Shown piece after piece: positions 9,856 through 23,034 of a stretch of 51,679 nt of DNA. Within the stretch, counting starts at the first letter, position 1. Every line of letters begins with the position of its first letter. This stretch comes from Acetobacteraceae bacterium. GTDB taxonomy: Bacteria > Pseudomonadota > Alphaproteobacteria > Acetobacterales > Acetobacteraceae. The stretch is from positions 1 through 51,679 of the forward strand of contig JAMXLO010000020.1 in the NCBI GenBank assembly GCA_024280945.1, read 5' to 3'. The position numbers and the translations under genes were made by a program. Under the pieces are notes generated by a model, which did no database searches, was not told the origin of the DNA, and saw only the letters and a program-made list of their open reading frames with translations.

Positions 9856-10881
9856 ATGATTGGGCATCCAGCTTCTGTGGTTACCGCCGCCGTCTTTGAC
9901 ACGAAGCCTTACGATCGGGAGGCGCTGCAGCGGGCCTCAGCGAACCACGGTATCGAGTGGCGCTTTCTTGACTTCCGTCTGACCAAAGACACAGCCTCTG
10001 CTGCGAAGAATGCCCGTGCAGTTTGCGTATTTGTCAATGACGAGCTGAACCGGCCTTGCCTGGAGCTTCTGGCCGCGCAAGGGGTGGAACTTGTAGCCCT
10101 TCGCTGCACTGGATTCAATAACGTGGATGTCGATTCTGCTAAACAGTTGAAGTTAACCGTGTCGCGCGTCCCTGTCTATTCGCCATATGCTGTAGCTGAA
10201 CATGCTGTGGCACTGCTACTCACGTTGAACCGCAAGATCCATCGCGCATTCAATCGTGTGCGCGAGCTGAACTTTTCACTCAATGGACTTGTAGGCTTCG
10301 ACCTTTACGCGAAGACTGCAGGCATCGTTGGCACGGGTAAAATCGGGCGCGCCACCGGGCAGATTCTTCGCGGGTTTGGGATGCAAGTACTGGCCTATGA
10401 TCCTTTGCCCGACGACGAATGGGCAAAGCAAACCGGAGTAGAATATGTCGAAGCTCCCTCCATATTGCTACGAAACAGCGACGTGATTTCGTTGCATACC
10501 CCGCTCACCCCGGAAACCCGATACACCATCCGTGCCGAGACAATCGAGCTGATGAGGCCGGGCAGCATACTTATCAATGTGAGCCGAGGAGCGTTGGTAA
10601 ATACCAAGGCCTTGATTCAAGCACTAAAATCCGGCCGTCTCGCAGGTGTTGGGCTCGATGTTTATGAGGAAGAGGAGGGCATCTTCTTCGAGGACCTTTC
10701 GGGCGGAGTGCTTCACGACGATGAACTAGCGCGGCTACTCACCTTTCCGAACGTACTTATTACTTCACACCAAGCATTCCTGACAGGCGAAGCATTGACC
10801 CAGATCGCCAGTACCACTGTTGCCAACATCTCTGCCCTGACGAGCCAAGGCTCGTTCGTCGAAGGTTCAGTGGTAACCTAA
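9856..10881 (+). CDS. ldhA: D-lactate dehydrogenase (fermentative, NAD-dependent)
   Basis: The 341-residue protein of the D-2-hydroxyacid dehydrogenase family reduces pyruvate to D-lactate with NADH in the cytoplasm. The nucleotide fold shows GIVGTGKIGRATGQIL; the catalytic Arg lies in INVSRGALVNT, the Glu in the GVGLDVYEEEEG segment, and the catalytic His in LITSHQAFLTGEAL. The long segment EEEEGIFFEDLSGGVLHDDE is typical of fermentative LdhA rather than glycerate-type relatives. AGGAGT lies upstream of ATG at 9856. An IS5-type remnant begins directly after the stop. In this island the enzyme would regenerate NAD from glycolysis when oxygen is low. A broken duplicate of its 5' end lies at 8.6 kb. 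Confidence 0.9.
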   Translation: MIGHPASVVTAAVFDTKPYDREALQRASANHGIEWRFLDFRLTKDTASAAKNARAVCVFVNDELNRPCLELLAAQGVELVALRCTGFNNVDVDSAKQLKLTVSRVPVYSPYAVAEHAVALLLTLNRKIHRAFNRVRELNFSLNGLVGFDLYAKTAGIVGTGKIGRATGQILRGFGMQVLAYDPLPDDEWAKQTGVEYVEAPSILLRNSDVISLHTPLTPETRYTIRAETIELMRPGSILINVSRGALVNTKALIQALKSGRLAGVGLDVYEEEEGIFFEDLSGGVLHDDELARLLTFPNVLITSHQAFLTGEALTQIASTTVANISALTSQGSFVEGSVVT

Positions 10882-11757
10882 GTGTCTATCCGGGAACATC
10901 TTGAGTCGGATGAATCACCTGTGATTCGCTTGTGTTGGAGCGATTCGCAGGAGCGGTGAGATGTGGACGTTGGAGAACCGACCTTGGTATGACCGAAGCA
11001 AGCTGCGCTACCCGAGCGACCTGACTGACGAGGAGTGGGCGGCGATCGGACCGCTGATCCCGCCGGCGAAGAAGGGTGGCAACAAGCGAACGGTCGATGT
11101 GCGGGCGGTGATCAATGGGGTGATGTACATCCTGAGCACGGGCTGTCAGTGGGCGGCGCTGCCGAAAGACCTGCCGCCGCGCAGCACGGTGAACCATTAT
11201 TTCCGCCGCTGGGATGACGACAGGACGTTGGACCGCATCCATCACGCGCTCTATGTGCGATGTCGTGAACTGGCTGGCTGTGAGATCAGTCCGACGGCGG
11301 CGATCATCGACAGTCAACGCGTGAAGAGCGCAGAAAAGGGGGCGCTCGATCGATCCTTGCGGCTATGGCGCGGGGAAGAAGATCCATGCTGCCGATGTGC
11401 AGGATCGCGACGGCGGCACGTTGCTGATGCGCACGCTGTTCGGCCTGTTCCCGCTCCTGCCGAAGCTCTACGCCGACAGCGCCTATCAGGGGCCGAAGTT
11501 TCAGCAGGCCCTGCGTCGGGTCTGCCGGCAGATCAACGTCGAGATCGTTAAGCGCTGCGATGTCGGCAAGTTCGTCGTGCTGCCCAAACGCTGAATCGTC
11601 GAACGAACCATTGCTTGGCTCACGCGATGGTCGACGCTTGGCCAAGGACTGGCAATGCCTGAACCGCACAAGTCGCATCCTTCTGCGCTGGGCCTCTATT
11701 CGCCTCATGCTTCGAAAGCTATGTCACGCCGGCAAATGATTCCGGATCGCCTCTTAG
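10882..11757 (+). mobile_element. IS5-family element remnant
   Basis: The element holds the broken transposase below. Weakly matching terminal repeats are visible: TATCCGGGAACATC near the left end and, on the opposite strand, GATCCGGAATCATT near the right end. An inner inverted repeat GAATCAC/GTGATTC lies at 10912-10927. The left boundary sits immediately after the ldhA stop codon. Exact ends and target duplication could not be fixed by eye. Confidence 0.55.
10961..11739 (+). pseudogene. IS5-family transposase, frameshifted
   Basis: The N-terminal part reads DLTDEEWAAIGPLIPPAKKG and ILSTGCQWAALPKDLPPRST, which is the IS5 (DUF4096 plus DDE) layout, then AIIDSQRVKSAEKG. A frameshift in a G run near 11340 moves the frame to IDPCGYGAGKKIHAADVQDRDGG, with about 20 residues deleted between KKIH and VQDRDG. 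The last block LPKLYADSAYQGPKFQQALR ends at a TGA (11592) where the family has Trp in RWIVERTFAW. A further frameshift leads to RRLAKDWQCLNRTSR. At least three lesions make it inactive. Confidence 0.85.
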
Positions 11758-11774
11758 GGGTTAATTGTCACCAT

Positions 11775-12000
11775 GGGTCGTCTCCTGGCAATTCTGCCGA
11801 TCGGCATACTCCTGCTAGCAGCTTCTTCAGCTTCGGGTTCTCCTCCTCGAGCTGCTTCAGGCGTTTGGCGTCCGACACGCTCATGCCGCCGAGCTTATCC
11901 AGGCATAGAGGCTTCTTCCTCGCGCAGCACGCCGATAATCTGTTCTTCCGTGAACTGGCTTCGCTGCACCCGTCCGTCTCCCCTCAGGGCCACGGACGGA
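11775..12000 (-). pseudogene. IS3-family OrfA fragment
   Basis: On the minus strand RSQFTEEQIIGVLREEEA is the standard N-terminus of IS3 (IS407-like) OrfA. After a frameshift near 11910 the sequence continues LGGMSVSDAKRLKQLEEENPKLKKLLAG, the OrfA coiled coil. The helix-turn-helix between the two blocks is deleted and no OrfB is present. It is directly joined to IS630 sequence on its upstream side, suggesting a nested insertion that later decayed. Confidence 0.65.
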
Positions 12001-12049
12001 GAAAGCAACGCTTGGTCGCGTATCCGGAGCCGGCCGGCGCGGACTACGT

Positions 12050-12288
12050 CCTCTCGCTCCTGCTCGGACCCGTGCAGGACGTTGTTTGTGTGTAATGCCC
12101 TGACGCTCCAGAAAACGGAACAACGCGGTGCGCCTTCCGGGTGTACGGTGCTTGCACATCGCTGCAACGATCTCAACAAACGTCCCGTCGTCTTGCTCCT
12201 CCACCAACGCAGGAGTCTCGTCGGCGTAATCGTCTAGCGGCAGCAGCTTCCCCGCAGGTTTGGTGTCAAAACTCCCGTCTCCCGTCAC
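12050..12288 (-). pseudogene. IS630-family transposase N-terminal fragment
   Basis: The minus-strand frame reads LLPLDDYADETPALVEEQDD followed by VEIVAAMCKHRTPGRRTALFRFLERQGITHK, the helix-turn-helix that precedes the DDE domain in IS630 transposases. It breaks off after GITHK, where the IS3 OrfA fragment begins. Pieces of the same family's DDE domain (5.96 kb) and C-terminus (33.8 kb) occur elsewhere in the window. Confidence 0.6.
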
Positions 12289-12516
12289 GCTGAGCTAACG
12301 CTGACGCCGAAGGTTCCGCCGTTTCAAGTCGTGTCGCTCCCTAGTTGACACGCGTCCGGGCAAATCCGTCCTCCCTTGAGAGTCCGATTCAGCCAGACAA
12401 GGAACCATCTAGTCGGCCTGGCTTCGACGCGGCGCGCATAGCTATTCTCACTTTGATCATGATTCGGTGCCAACTACCTTCGGCGCTGTCGGCTCGGCGG
12501 CGACTGCTCCAGTGGC

Positions 12517-16163
<3,647 letters not shown>

Positions 16164-16471
16164 AGTCTCCTTTGTCGAAGGATCCTACGCGCTTTCCGCT
16201 TGTTACATGGTCTGCTCCGCGAGGTCGCAGTGAGACCGGATTCACAGACTCGTGACAGGCTCGGCTGGACCCCAGCGGTTAGTAGCTCAATTCCTGAGAA
16301 TCTGGAGGTGAATCATCGGTACATCGTCCTCAATAATAAGCGATGGTCGACTCCATGTGTCGGGTGTGCCGGGTGGCATTGGCCGCAAAATCACGGGCTC
16401 GTGACACGCTGGGTAGAGCACCTACGGTTATAGGCTAAATTTATCTCGAGGGAATGATCGAGGAATCGTCC
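16164..16471. promoter_or_regulatory. Divergent promoter region glgP/pfk
   Basis: The 308 bases between divergent glycogen phosphorylase and phosphofructokinase genes must carry the promoters for both. No confident -35/-10 pair, operator or riboswitch could be picked out by eye. Confidence 0.4.
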
Positions 16472-17734
16472 ATGAATATCCCTGTCCTCGGCGCCGCACG
16501 CTTTCCGTCACCTCTAGAGCGCTGGGTTAACGAGTCGGAGCGTGTTCCCGCCACGATCCTTCATACTGCTGATGCGCCACCGGACGCTGGCCTCCTCTTT
16601 GAATTGGCGGGTGCGCGCAAAAGTCTGTTTTTCCATCCACCTGAAACTCGCGCAGGTATTGTTACGTGCGGCGGATTGTGCCCGGGACTCAACGATGTGA
16701 TTCGGTCGCTTTTTTTTGAGATGCATCATGCCTACGGGGTAAAAGAGGTGCTCGGTTTCCGTTGGGGCTACCAAGGGCTGGATCCGGAACACGGCGGCGA
16801 ACCTCTCGTTCTCACACACGAGATAGTGGACAGAATTCATCTCCAAGCCGGCACGATACTCGGCACGTCACGCGGACCGGTAGACAAGGCACGTGCTGTT
16901 GAGAATCTCATCCGCCGTGGCATCAATATTCTCTTCACCATCGGCGGCGATGGGACGCAGCGGGGGGGCCGGGAGTTCTTTGAAGAGGCCCAAAAGCGGG
17001 GCCACGCGCTCTCGGTCGTTGGGATCCCAAAGACGATCGATAATGATATCCCATTTGTTGCGCGCTCATTTGGCTTCCTCACTGCGGTTCAGGAGGCCGC
17101 CAAGGTGCTGCAGCGCGCGCATACTGAGGCAAGCAGCGTGCAGAACGGAATCGCGCTAGTAAAGCTCATGGGACGGCACGCTGGATTTCTTGCTGCCGAG
17201 GCAACCGTGGCGAGCCAGGAGGTGAACTTTACACTTATCCCCGAAGTGCCTTTCCGGCTGGAGGGGGAACGCGGATTTCTTGCCGCTTTGGAACAGCGGA
17301 TTGTGGAACGCGGGCACGCCGTCATTGCCGTCGCCGAAGGCTCGGGACAGGAGTTGTTGGGAAACACTGGAAATGAGCGCGACGCTTCCGGAAACGTTAG
17401 GCTGAGCGATATCGGTTTCTTTTTGCGGGAGAAGATCGAAGAGTGGTTTAGGACGCGAACGATTCCCGTTGTGATGCGCTACTTCGACCCAGGCTACATC
17501 GTTCGTAGCAGCCCGGATAACGCCGAAGATGCTGTCCTTTGCGATGCGTTCGCGAGGCATGCAGCCCATGCAGCCATGGCTGGCAAAACCGGCGTAGTGA
17601 TCGGTCTGTTACACGACCGCTTCATTCACGTCCCGATCGAACTGCTGACAACTCAACAGAAACGGCTCGATCCTGACAGCACGGTCTGGAGCGCAGTGCT
17701 CTCAGCTACTGGTCAACCGCATCGCTTTGAATAA
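16472..17734 (+). CDS. pfkA: ATP-dependent 6-phosphofructokinase (group II type)
   Basis: Phosphorylates fructose-6-phosphate in the committed step of glycolysis; 420 residues, longer than the 320 of E. coli PfkA. The N-terminal phosphate loop is IVTCGGLCPGLNDVIRSL; the nucleotide site is TIGGDGTQRGG; the catalytic stretch is GIPKTIDNDIPF; and the substrate site includes KLMGRHAGFLAAEA. Gly in GGDGT points to ATP rather than pyrophosphate (pyrophosphate enzymes carry GGDD), while Lys in PKTIDND is shared with pyrophosphate and plant/trypanosome-type enzymes. That combination marks the ATP-using clade of group II. The start MNIPVLGAARFPSPL at 16472 is favoured by GAGGAA upstream; ATG at 16454 is possible. 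Convergent with pyruvate kinase. Confidence 0.88.
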   Translation: MNIPVLGAARFPSPLERWVNESERVPATILHTADAPPDAGLLFELAGARKSLFFHPPETRAGIVTCGGLCPGLNDVIRSLFFEMHHAYGVKEVLGFRWGYQGLDPEHGGEPLVLTHEIVDRIHLQAGTILGTSRGPVDKARAVENLIRRGINILFTIGGDGTQRGGREFFEEAQKRGHALSVVGIPKTIDNDIPFVARSFGFLTAVQEAAKVLQRAHTEASSVQNGIALVKLMGRHAGFLAAEATVASQEVNFTLIPEVPFRLEGERGFLAALEQRIVERGHAVIAVAEGSGQELLGNTGNERDASGNVRLSDIGFFLREKIEEWFRTRTIPVVMRYFDPGYIVRSSPDNAEDAVLCDAFARHAAHAAMAGKTGVVIGLLHDRFIHVPIELLTTQQKRLDPDSTVWSAVLSATGQPHRFE

Positions 17735-17798
17735 CTGCGACAACGATCTTTCAGAAGCGAGGTCTCTGTTTCTCAAGTCAGTGCAGCCTTCCCGTTTG

Positions 17799-19283
17799 CT
17801 AGCTAAGCGAACCACTTTGTCCCGAGTTTTGGGCCCAATTCACGGGTGAAGTGGTGAACCCCCCGACATGGAGGAATTCAAGACGATAGTTGTCCTCCGG
17901 GTTTAGCGTAGAAGGCCCCGCTACCAACAGGGCGACGTCGCCGGGAACTTGATGCCCCTGTAGCCACGTTCGTGCGAAATCACGCCAATTATTCGGGTCG
18001 CCGACCAACTGGACGGGCTCCACACCGTAGGAAAAAACAAGGCCCTGGCACACAGCCGGGTCCGGGCTTAGAGCAACAATCCATTGGGATGGATTCAAGC
18101 GGGAAATCATTCGAGCAGTGGTTCCCGTATGGGTCGGGACGAATACCGCCGCGCACGGGACAGTGTCCAAAGCGGCTTCCACGACAGATGCAATGGCATC
18201 GGCGGCCGTGCCTGGAGGTTCACGCCGCAGGCGGGAGCGAAGTTCCGCCAGGCGGACAGGCGCACGTTGCGACTCAGTATAGGCGGCAATCTTTGCGAGC
18301 ACCGTCACTGCCTCCTCAGGATACTTGCCGATTGCCGACTCACCGGAAAGCATTACAGCGTCCGTCCCGTCGAGGATGGCGTTAGCAACGTCTGTCGCCT
18401 CGGCCCGGGTTGGCAGGCGGCTGACTATCATCGATTCGAGCATTTGCGTTGCAGTGATGATCGGTTTGCCAGCGACGCTGGCTCTGGCTATGAGCTGTTT
18501 CTGTAAGATCGCCATCTCCTCGATCGGAACTTCCACGCCAAGGTCGCCGCGGGCCACCATGATTCCGTCGCTCGCGTTCAGGATATCATCGAAGTACCTG
18601 ATGGCTCCCGCTCGTTCTATTTTGGCGATGAGGAAAGGCCGCTTGCCGACCGCGTTGGCTGCGGCACGCACAGCTTCCATGTCAGCACCAGTCTCCACGA
18701 ACGACTGGCTCACAGCGTCTACTCCCTGTCGCAACGCAAATTCTAGACAAGTACGGTCGTGCTCGGTAAAGGCGCCGATTCCGAGAGCGATCCCGGGCAA
18801 ATTCAGACCCTTTTTTGAGCGCAGCTCGCCGCCAACCGACACCTCGCAGTGAACTTCACTCCCTGCGACACGCTCGACCGTCAATTGAACCAGACCGTCG
18901 TTCAGGAACAGTCTGTCGCCGGACTTCACGACGCGTGGCAGGCTCTTGAAGCTCACTGACACGCGTTGTGGAGTGCCGACGACCTCCTCCACAGTCAAGA
19001 TGAAGTTATCGCCGGCTTGCAGTTGAGCCGGCTCGGGTTCGATCTTGCCGATGCGCATCTTTGGCCCTGGCAAGTCGGCCATGATTACCACCCGGCGACC
19101 AACGGCCTCCGCCGCCAAGCGGATACGTTTGATGCGCTCCGCATGACCAGTGAGATCGCCGTGCGAGAAGTTAAGTCGCGCGACGTTCAGGCCTGCGCAG
19201 ATCAGGCGTTCCAACATCTCCGATGATTCCGAGGCTGGTCCGATCGTGGCGACGATTTTGGTTTTGCTTCCGGGAAGCGCCAT
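17799..19283 (-). CDS. pyk: Pyruvate kinase
   Basis: Converts phosphoenolpyruvate and ADP to pyruvate and ATP; 494 residues. Landmarks: [13 protein letters not shown] and [13 protein letters not shown] (N-terminal barrel), the catalytic Lys in [13 protein letters not shown], the metal-binding [12 protein letters not shown], the signature TQMLESMI, and [16 protein letters not shown]. The C-terminal allosteric-type domain follows ([21 protein letters not shown]). AAGGAGA lies upstream of ATG at 19283. It completes the lower end of glycolysis in the island and supplies pyruvate for lactate dehydrogenase. Confidence 0.94.
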   Translation of the reverse strand: MALPGSKTKIVATIGPASESSEMLERLICAGLNVARLNFSHGDLTGHAERIKRIRLAAEAVGRRVVIMADLPGPKMRIGKIEPEPAQLQAGDNFILTVEEVVGTPQRVSVSFKSLPRVVKSGDRLFLNDGLVQLTVERVAGSEVHCEVSVGGELRSKKGLNLPGIALGIGAFTEHDRTCLEFALRQGVDAVSQSFVETGADMEAVRAAANAVGKRPFLIAKIERAGAIRYFDDILNASDGIMVARGDLGVEVPIEEMAILQKQLIARASVAGKPIITATQMLESMIVSRLPTRAEATDVANAILDGTDAVMLSGESAIGKYPEEAVTVLAKIAAYTESQRAPVRLAELRSRLRREPPGTAADAIASVVEAALDTVPCAAVFVPTHTGTTARMISRLNPSQWIVALSPDPAVCQGLVFSYGVEPVQLVGDPNNWRDFARTWLQGHQVPGDVALLVAGPSTLNPEDNYRLEFLHVGGFTTSPVNWAQNSGQSGSLS

Positions 19284-19381
19284 CAGAGCCTTCTCCTTAG
19301 CTAATCTGGCTGTTAGCGAATCAACGCGTCGACCTTTTGTCAGATTTCATCCTGCCTGGCGAGCAAGCCATCCCATTCGGG

Positions 19382-20410
19382 TCACGCGTGCAGATCAAGA
19401 ACGATGCGTCCTTCGATGTCACCTTTGAGCATCCGCGCGAAGACATGGTTGATGTTTTCGAGTTTTTCCTTCGTGACCGTCGCCTTCACCTTCCCGGCCT
19501 CGGCAAATTCCAGCGACTCCTGGAGGTCCAACCGGGTGCCGACGATCGAGCCGCGCACAGTTATGGCGTTAAGAACGACATCGAAGATCGGCAGCGGAAA
19601 GTCGCCGGGCGGCAGACCAGTCAGCGAGACCGTGCCCCCGCGGCGGGCGAAGCCAAGCGCCTGCTCGAAGGCCTTGGGGGAGACGGCGGTCACCAGAACG
19701 CCGTGCGCTCCGCCGATCTGCCTCCGGATCGCGGCAACCGGGTCGGTGCTCTTGGCGTTGACGGTAACCGCTGCGCCAAGCCTGCGAGCGAGCGCGAGTT
19801 TGGCATCGTCAATATCGACGGCCGCGACATTGAGGCCCATCGCTACGGCGTATTGCACCGCCATGTGGCCGAGCCCACCGATGCCGGAGATTGCGACCCA
19901 ATTCCCTGGCCGCGTATTGGTGACCCTGAGCCCTTTGTAAACCGTGACACCCGCACAGAGCAGCGGCGCCGCCTCGACGAAGTCAACATTTTTTGGCAGA
20001 TGGCCAACGAAGTTCGGATCGGCGACGACGTATTCAGCAAATCCGCCATTTACCGAATATCCAGTATTCTGCTGCGCCTCGCACAGCGTCTCCCAGCCGG
20101 CGAGACAATGCTCGCAATGACCACACGCGGTATGGAGCCACGGCACACCGACGCGATCGCCTTCCTTCAGGGTCCTGACGTTTCGGCCGACCGCTGAGAC
20201 GAAGCCGACGCCCTCATGCCCCGGGACGAGGGGAAGCTTCGGCTTCACGGGCCAGTCGCCCTGCGCCGCATGCAAGTCGGTGTGGCAGACCCCGGAGGCC
20301 TCGATCTTGACTTGAACCGTGTCCACTCCGGGTGCGGGCACCGGAATCTCCTCGATGGCCAGCGGCTTCCCGAACGCCCTCACTACAGCGGCCTTCATTG
20401 TCCTGGGCAT
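19382..20410 (-). CDS. adhP: Zinc-dependent alcohol dehydrogenase (AdhP type)
   Basis: NAD-dependent medium-chain alcohol dehydrogenase of 342 residues, interconverting acetaldehyde and ethanol. The catalytic zinc ligands are the Cys in [12 protein letters not shown] and the His in PGHEGVG; the structural zinc loop is [15 protein letters not shown] with the usual 2-2-7 spacing; the coenzyme loop is [13 protein letters not shown]. The start [16 protein letters not shown] at 20410 was chosen because GGAGGAACCC precedes it; the frame upstream (to 20563) is open only because it contains a fragment of glycogen phosphorylase. Likely the second NADH sink of the fermentative island besides lactate dehydrogenase. 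Confidence 0.92.
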   Translation of the reverse strand: MPRTMKAAVVRAFGKPLAIEEIPVPAPGVDTVQVKIEASGVCHTDLHAAQGDWPVKPKLPLVPGHEGVGFVSAVGRNVRTLKEGDRVGVPWLHTACGHCEHCLAGWETLCEAQQNTGYSVNGGFAEYVVADPNFVGHLPKNVDFVEAAPLLCAGVTVYKGLRVTNTRPGNWVAISGIGGLGHMAVQYAVAMGLNVAAVDIDDAKLALARRLGAAVTVNAKSTDPVAAIRRQIGGAHGVLVTAVSPKAFEQALGFARRGGTVSLTGLPPGDFPLPIFDVVLNAITVRGSIVGTRLDLQESLEFAEAGKVKATVTKEKLENINHVFARMLKGDIEGRIVLDLHA

Positions 20411-20454
20411 GGGTTCCTCCGATTGGTTCGAAACTCTATGACGAGAGCTGGATA

Positions 20455-20550
20455 AATATTGTTCGGCGTTGCTGCCATCCGTACGGGCCCCCCCGATTGC
20501 GTAAAGGAGATTGTCGATAAACTGATTGTACTCGTGCCCATTCGAAATGG
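20455..20550 (-). pseudogene. Remnant of a second glycogen phosphorylase N-terminus
   Basis: The minus strand here reads [20 protein letters not shown] followed by NAEQYL, matching RQAFVDNLLCGLGRVPMAAT then ANDIYTAL of the intact glgP product (residues about 31-55). The DNA matches too: GTTGCTGCCATC followed by a GTAC after one changed base is shared with 16014-16031. The match covers about 90 bases and then stops; it is a scrap of a former duplicate. Confidence 0.65.
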
Positions 20551-21406
20551 GTGGAGTACACATGATCGTAGACTGAGAGATGTCGTTGTCTGCGTTATAG
20601 CTTTGTCTTCATCGATGCTCCAGGCATTGGAATCGTCTTCCTGATGGCAGTGTCAGGCGACCAGTGGAGTCGTACTTACAAGTTCGACGTCATGGAATCG
20701 GGGGCCAAGGCGGACGATTACGGTCCAGCCACCCACCGCGCGAAGGAACTTCAGGCCGTAGGCGGATACGCTGGCGGCCTACTTTCGGAGGGCATGGGCC
20801 GCCTCTCCACCGGCAGCCAGACCGCTTTGATCAATCCTTCGTGAGTTGTGTAAGAACTAGGTGCGAAGCGTGGGATGCTTTCCCCTTGTTGCTGCACCGT
20901 CTCCCACGCGCGATGCAAAGTGAACTCTATGGCTTTGAAACGTGCGTCCATGGCCGGTCTCGTCATCCATGCATCGGATAGCACGCTCGATAGCGCCGGG
21001 CGATGCTTCACGGGAGGCGTGCAGGCCCCGGCGAAGCGTGCCTAGCGGGAGGCATGCGAGAGGCCGTAATTATAGATTTTCGCTGGCGATAGGCACGCCG
21101 GTGAGCGAAATTCAGCTTGAGCAAGAAGCGAGCCGTGCCTGGGCGCGTGAAGCTTTACGCATGGACCGAGGGAGGTCGACGGCCATCGGAAGTGCCGCGA
21201 GGATGGAGCAGAATCGATCGGCATTCGAATCTATGATTGGAGCTTTCGGCCCGACCTACGGATCTGGTGGTGGACGAGCCGGGTAAACTTGTTTGTTAAT
21301 CAGCAAGTAAAGCTAATCGGGAAGCAAACAGTGCGATGATCCATCACAAGCGTCTCAGGTCGCCATCCCGGACTATCTCGCCGAGTAACGATCAGCAGGA
21401 GGTCCG
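20551..21406. other. Intergenic upstream of universal stress gene
   Basis: About 850 bases without a recognisable gene. A small plus-strand frame (20644-20844) and a minus-strand frame (20751-21011) are open but show no known motif. GCGTGGGA and TCCCACGC at about 20868-20922 could form a stem with a long loop. Part of this stretch should be the promoter of the universal stress gene. Confidence 0.35.
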
Positions 21407-22276
21407 ATGATCAAGACAATTCTCGTTCCTGCGACCGGAAGCGATATGGACATTGCCGTATTCAAATCGGCGCTGACGGTTGCGCGCGCATTCGCAGCGC
21501 ATCTCGAATTCCTGCATGTCCACCTCGATGTTATGGCGATGGCCGCGACGGCGGTTTCACACGTAGGAGCTGGCATTGGGACCCCAGTCACCGGGTTGGT
21601 TAGTCAGATAGAAGAGGACGCCGGCCGGCTGGAGGCGAAGGCCAGACAGAGCTTCCAGGAGTTCTGCGCGCGTGAGGGGTTGGCGCTGGCGGATACTCCG
21701 ATCGCGCAAGGGGCTCCTTCAGCACAATGGCTTCGCCAAATAGGCGACCAAGCTCAGTGGGTTGCGGAGCTGGGGCGTTCAACTGACCTCATCGTTATCG
21801 GACGTCGGGCACACGATCCGGGGATCTCCGTCGACACAATAGAAACCGCCTTATTCGGCAGCGGCCGTCCGGTCCTGATATCACCCGCGGCCGCTGTCGC
21901 CGCCCTTCCCGAAACGATCATAATTGCGTGGAAGGCGACGCCGGAAGCGGCGCGCGCGGTGGGGGCGGCATTGCCGCTTCTCTCGATTGCCAAGCAGATC
22001 CTAATAGTCACTGTCGCCGAGGATCAGGATCTTTCGGATGAAGAGGGAGCGCGACTGCTGACCGCTCTGCGCTGGCACGGGTTCAACGTGTCGATGCGTC
22101 ACCTGCCGCCCGGTCCGCAGGGCGCTGCCAGCACATTGCTTGCCGAGGCCACCGAGCAGGCCGCTCTCATCGTCATGGGAGCCTACGGGAACAGCCGGTT
22201 GCGTCAATGGATCTTCGGCGGCTTCACCCGATATGTCCTGCAGGGTGCCGAGGTACCGGTGCTGATGATGCATTAG
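21407..22276 (+). CDS. Universal stress protein, tandem-domain
   Basis: The 289-residue cytoplasmic protein has two UspA folds. The first starts MIKTILVPATGSDMDIAVF and ends near TDLIVIGRRAHDPG; the second starts ETIIIAWKATPEAARAVGAAL and ends IVMGAYGNSRLRQWIFGG. The second domain keeps an ATP-loop-like GAYG-nine-GG pattern, the first does not, as is common in tandem forms. AGGAGGTCCG precedes ATG at 21407. Such proteins support survival in stasis or low oxygen, in keeping with the fermentative genes upstream and the DUF1269/HdeD genes downstream. Confidence 0.9.
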   Translation: MIKTILVPATGSDMDIAVFKSALTVARAFAAHLEFLHVHLDVMAMAATAVSHVGAGIGTPVTGLVSQIEEDAGRLEAKARQSFQEFCAREGLALADTPIAQGAPSAQWLRQIGDQAQWVAELGRSTDLIVIGRRAHDPGISVDTIETALFGSGRPVLISPAAAVAALPETIIIAWKATPEAARAVGAALPLLSIAKQILIVTVAEDQDLSDEEGARLLTALRWHGFNVSMRHLPPGPQGAASTLLAEATEQAALIVMGAYGNSRLRQWIFGGFTRYVLQGAEVPVLMMH

Positions 22277-22529
22277 CCCGGACGCTTTCACAGCCTTACC
22301 GGGTGAACCCGTCCAGACCACACCAAAACCTGCCTATTTGTGCCTACGGTTCGTCTTCCTGCGCTAGGTTAGGCTCGCCTGCGCGAGCAACCCTCATTGA
22401 CTCGCGCAGTGCGGCGCTCGCCATCTCGCTCAGGGACGGACATACGGTCTTACCGCAATCCCTGGAGCGGCCCCAATTCGACCCGGACATTGGGCGCGAC
22501 CGTGAGGGCCCAGGCGTAAGCCTAGGCAC

Positions 22530-22690
22530 GCGCCTGTCGAACGACACTCCAAGGATCGAGATCATTACCGGGGTGGCGCTCGCCGCTGGGCCGCAAATTG
22601 ATCGTTGTGCATTCGGTCAGCTGGAGTTTGCGCCGAGCCAGCCGGCCGTCCGCGGCAGGACGTATGGTCGGCGCAGCCGACGCCGTGAGG
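22530..22690 (+). pseudogene. Remnant of a third PRC-barrel gene
   Basis: The plus-strand frame reads GVALAAGPQIDRCAFGQLEF followed by APSQPAVRGRTYG. The intact protein at 45.2 kb has VVLAVGPRGRLIPVAFGQLK then FVPSLRGRTSR. DNA similarity also covers the neighbouring bases. Start, end and the domain core are missing. It faces the acylase remnant tail to tail, the same arrangement as the intact pair at 42.4-45.6 kb. Confidence 0.55.
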
Positions 22691-23026
22691 CGGTCACACC
22701 CCGCGCATAAGCGTCCAGGACAGCCTGGTCCGCTGCGCGGAGCGCACCGCCGTAGTCGGCATCCGATCCCGCGCCTGCAGAAAGCCGAGCGCCGCCGCTG
22801 CGTCGGTCTCTGATGCCGCCTGAATACGCGGCACACCGTCCTGGTCCATCGTAATCGACACCGGCTCGAAAAGATTGGGGGATCACCGCGGGCTGATCGG
22901 AAGACGGCAGACAGTACTGAGCCAGTCCGCCGATCAGGGCGATGGTCAAACAGCACGATCAGGCCAAGTCCAGCGAAAACCCAGGCGATTGACCGCAGAA
23001 ACACAATTTCTTGTGAGCCGGACGGA
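22690..23026 (-). pseudogene. Remnant of a second penicillin-acylase-family gene (5' part)
   Basis: Read on the minus strand, the DNA follows the 5' part of the intact acylase gene at 42.45-42.90 kb: FAGLGLIVLF (VLAGLGLIVLL in the intact copy), then YCLPSSDQPAVIP against YSLPSSDQLAMIS, and the identical tract encoding SITMDQDGVPRIQ in a different frame. After AGAGSDADYGGALRAADQAV an internal segment of about 100 bases is missing relative to the intact copy, and the reading frame changes several times. It ends at AYARGV, where the PRC remnant starts. Confidence 0.8.
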
Positions 23027-23034
23027 CCGTCGGC

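Noticed and set aside
19337-20197. 286-residue plus-strand frame
   Set aside because: Antisense to adhP, no recognisable domain; explained by codon bias of adhP.
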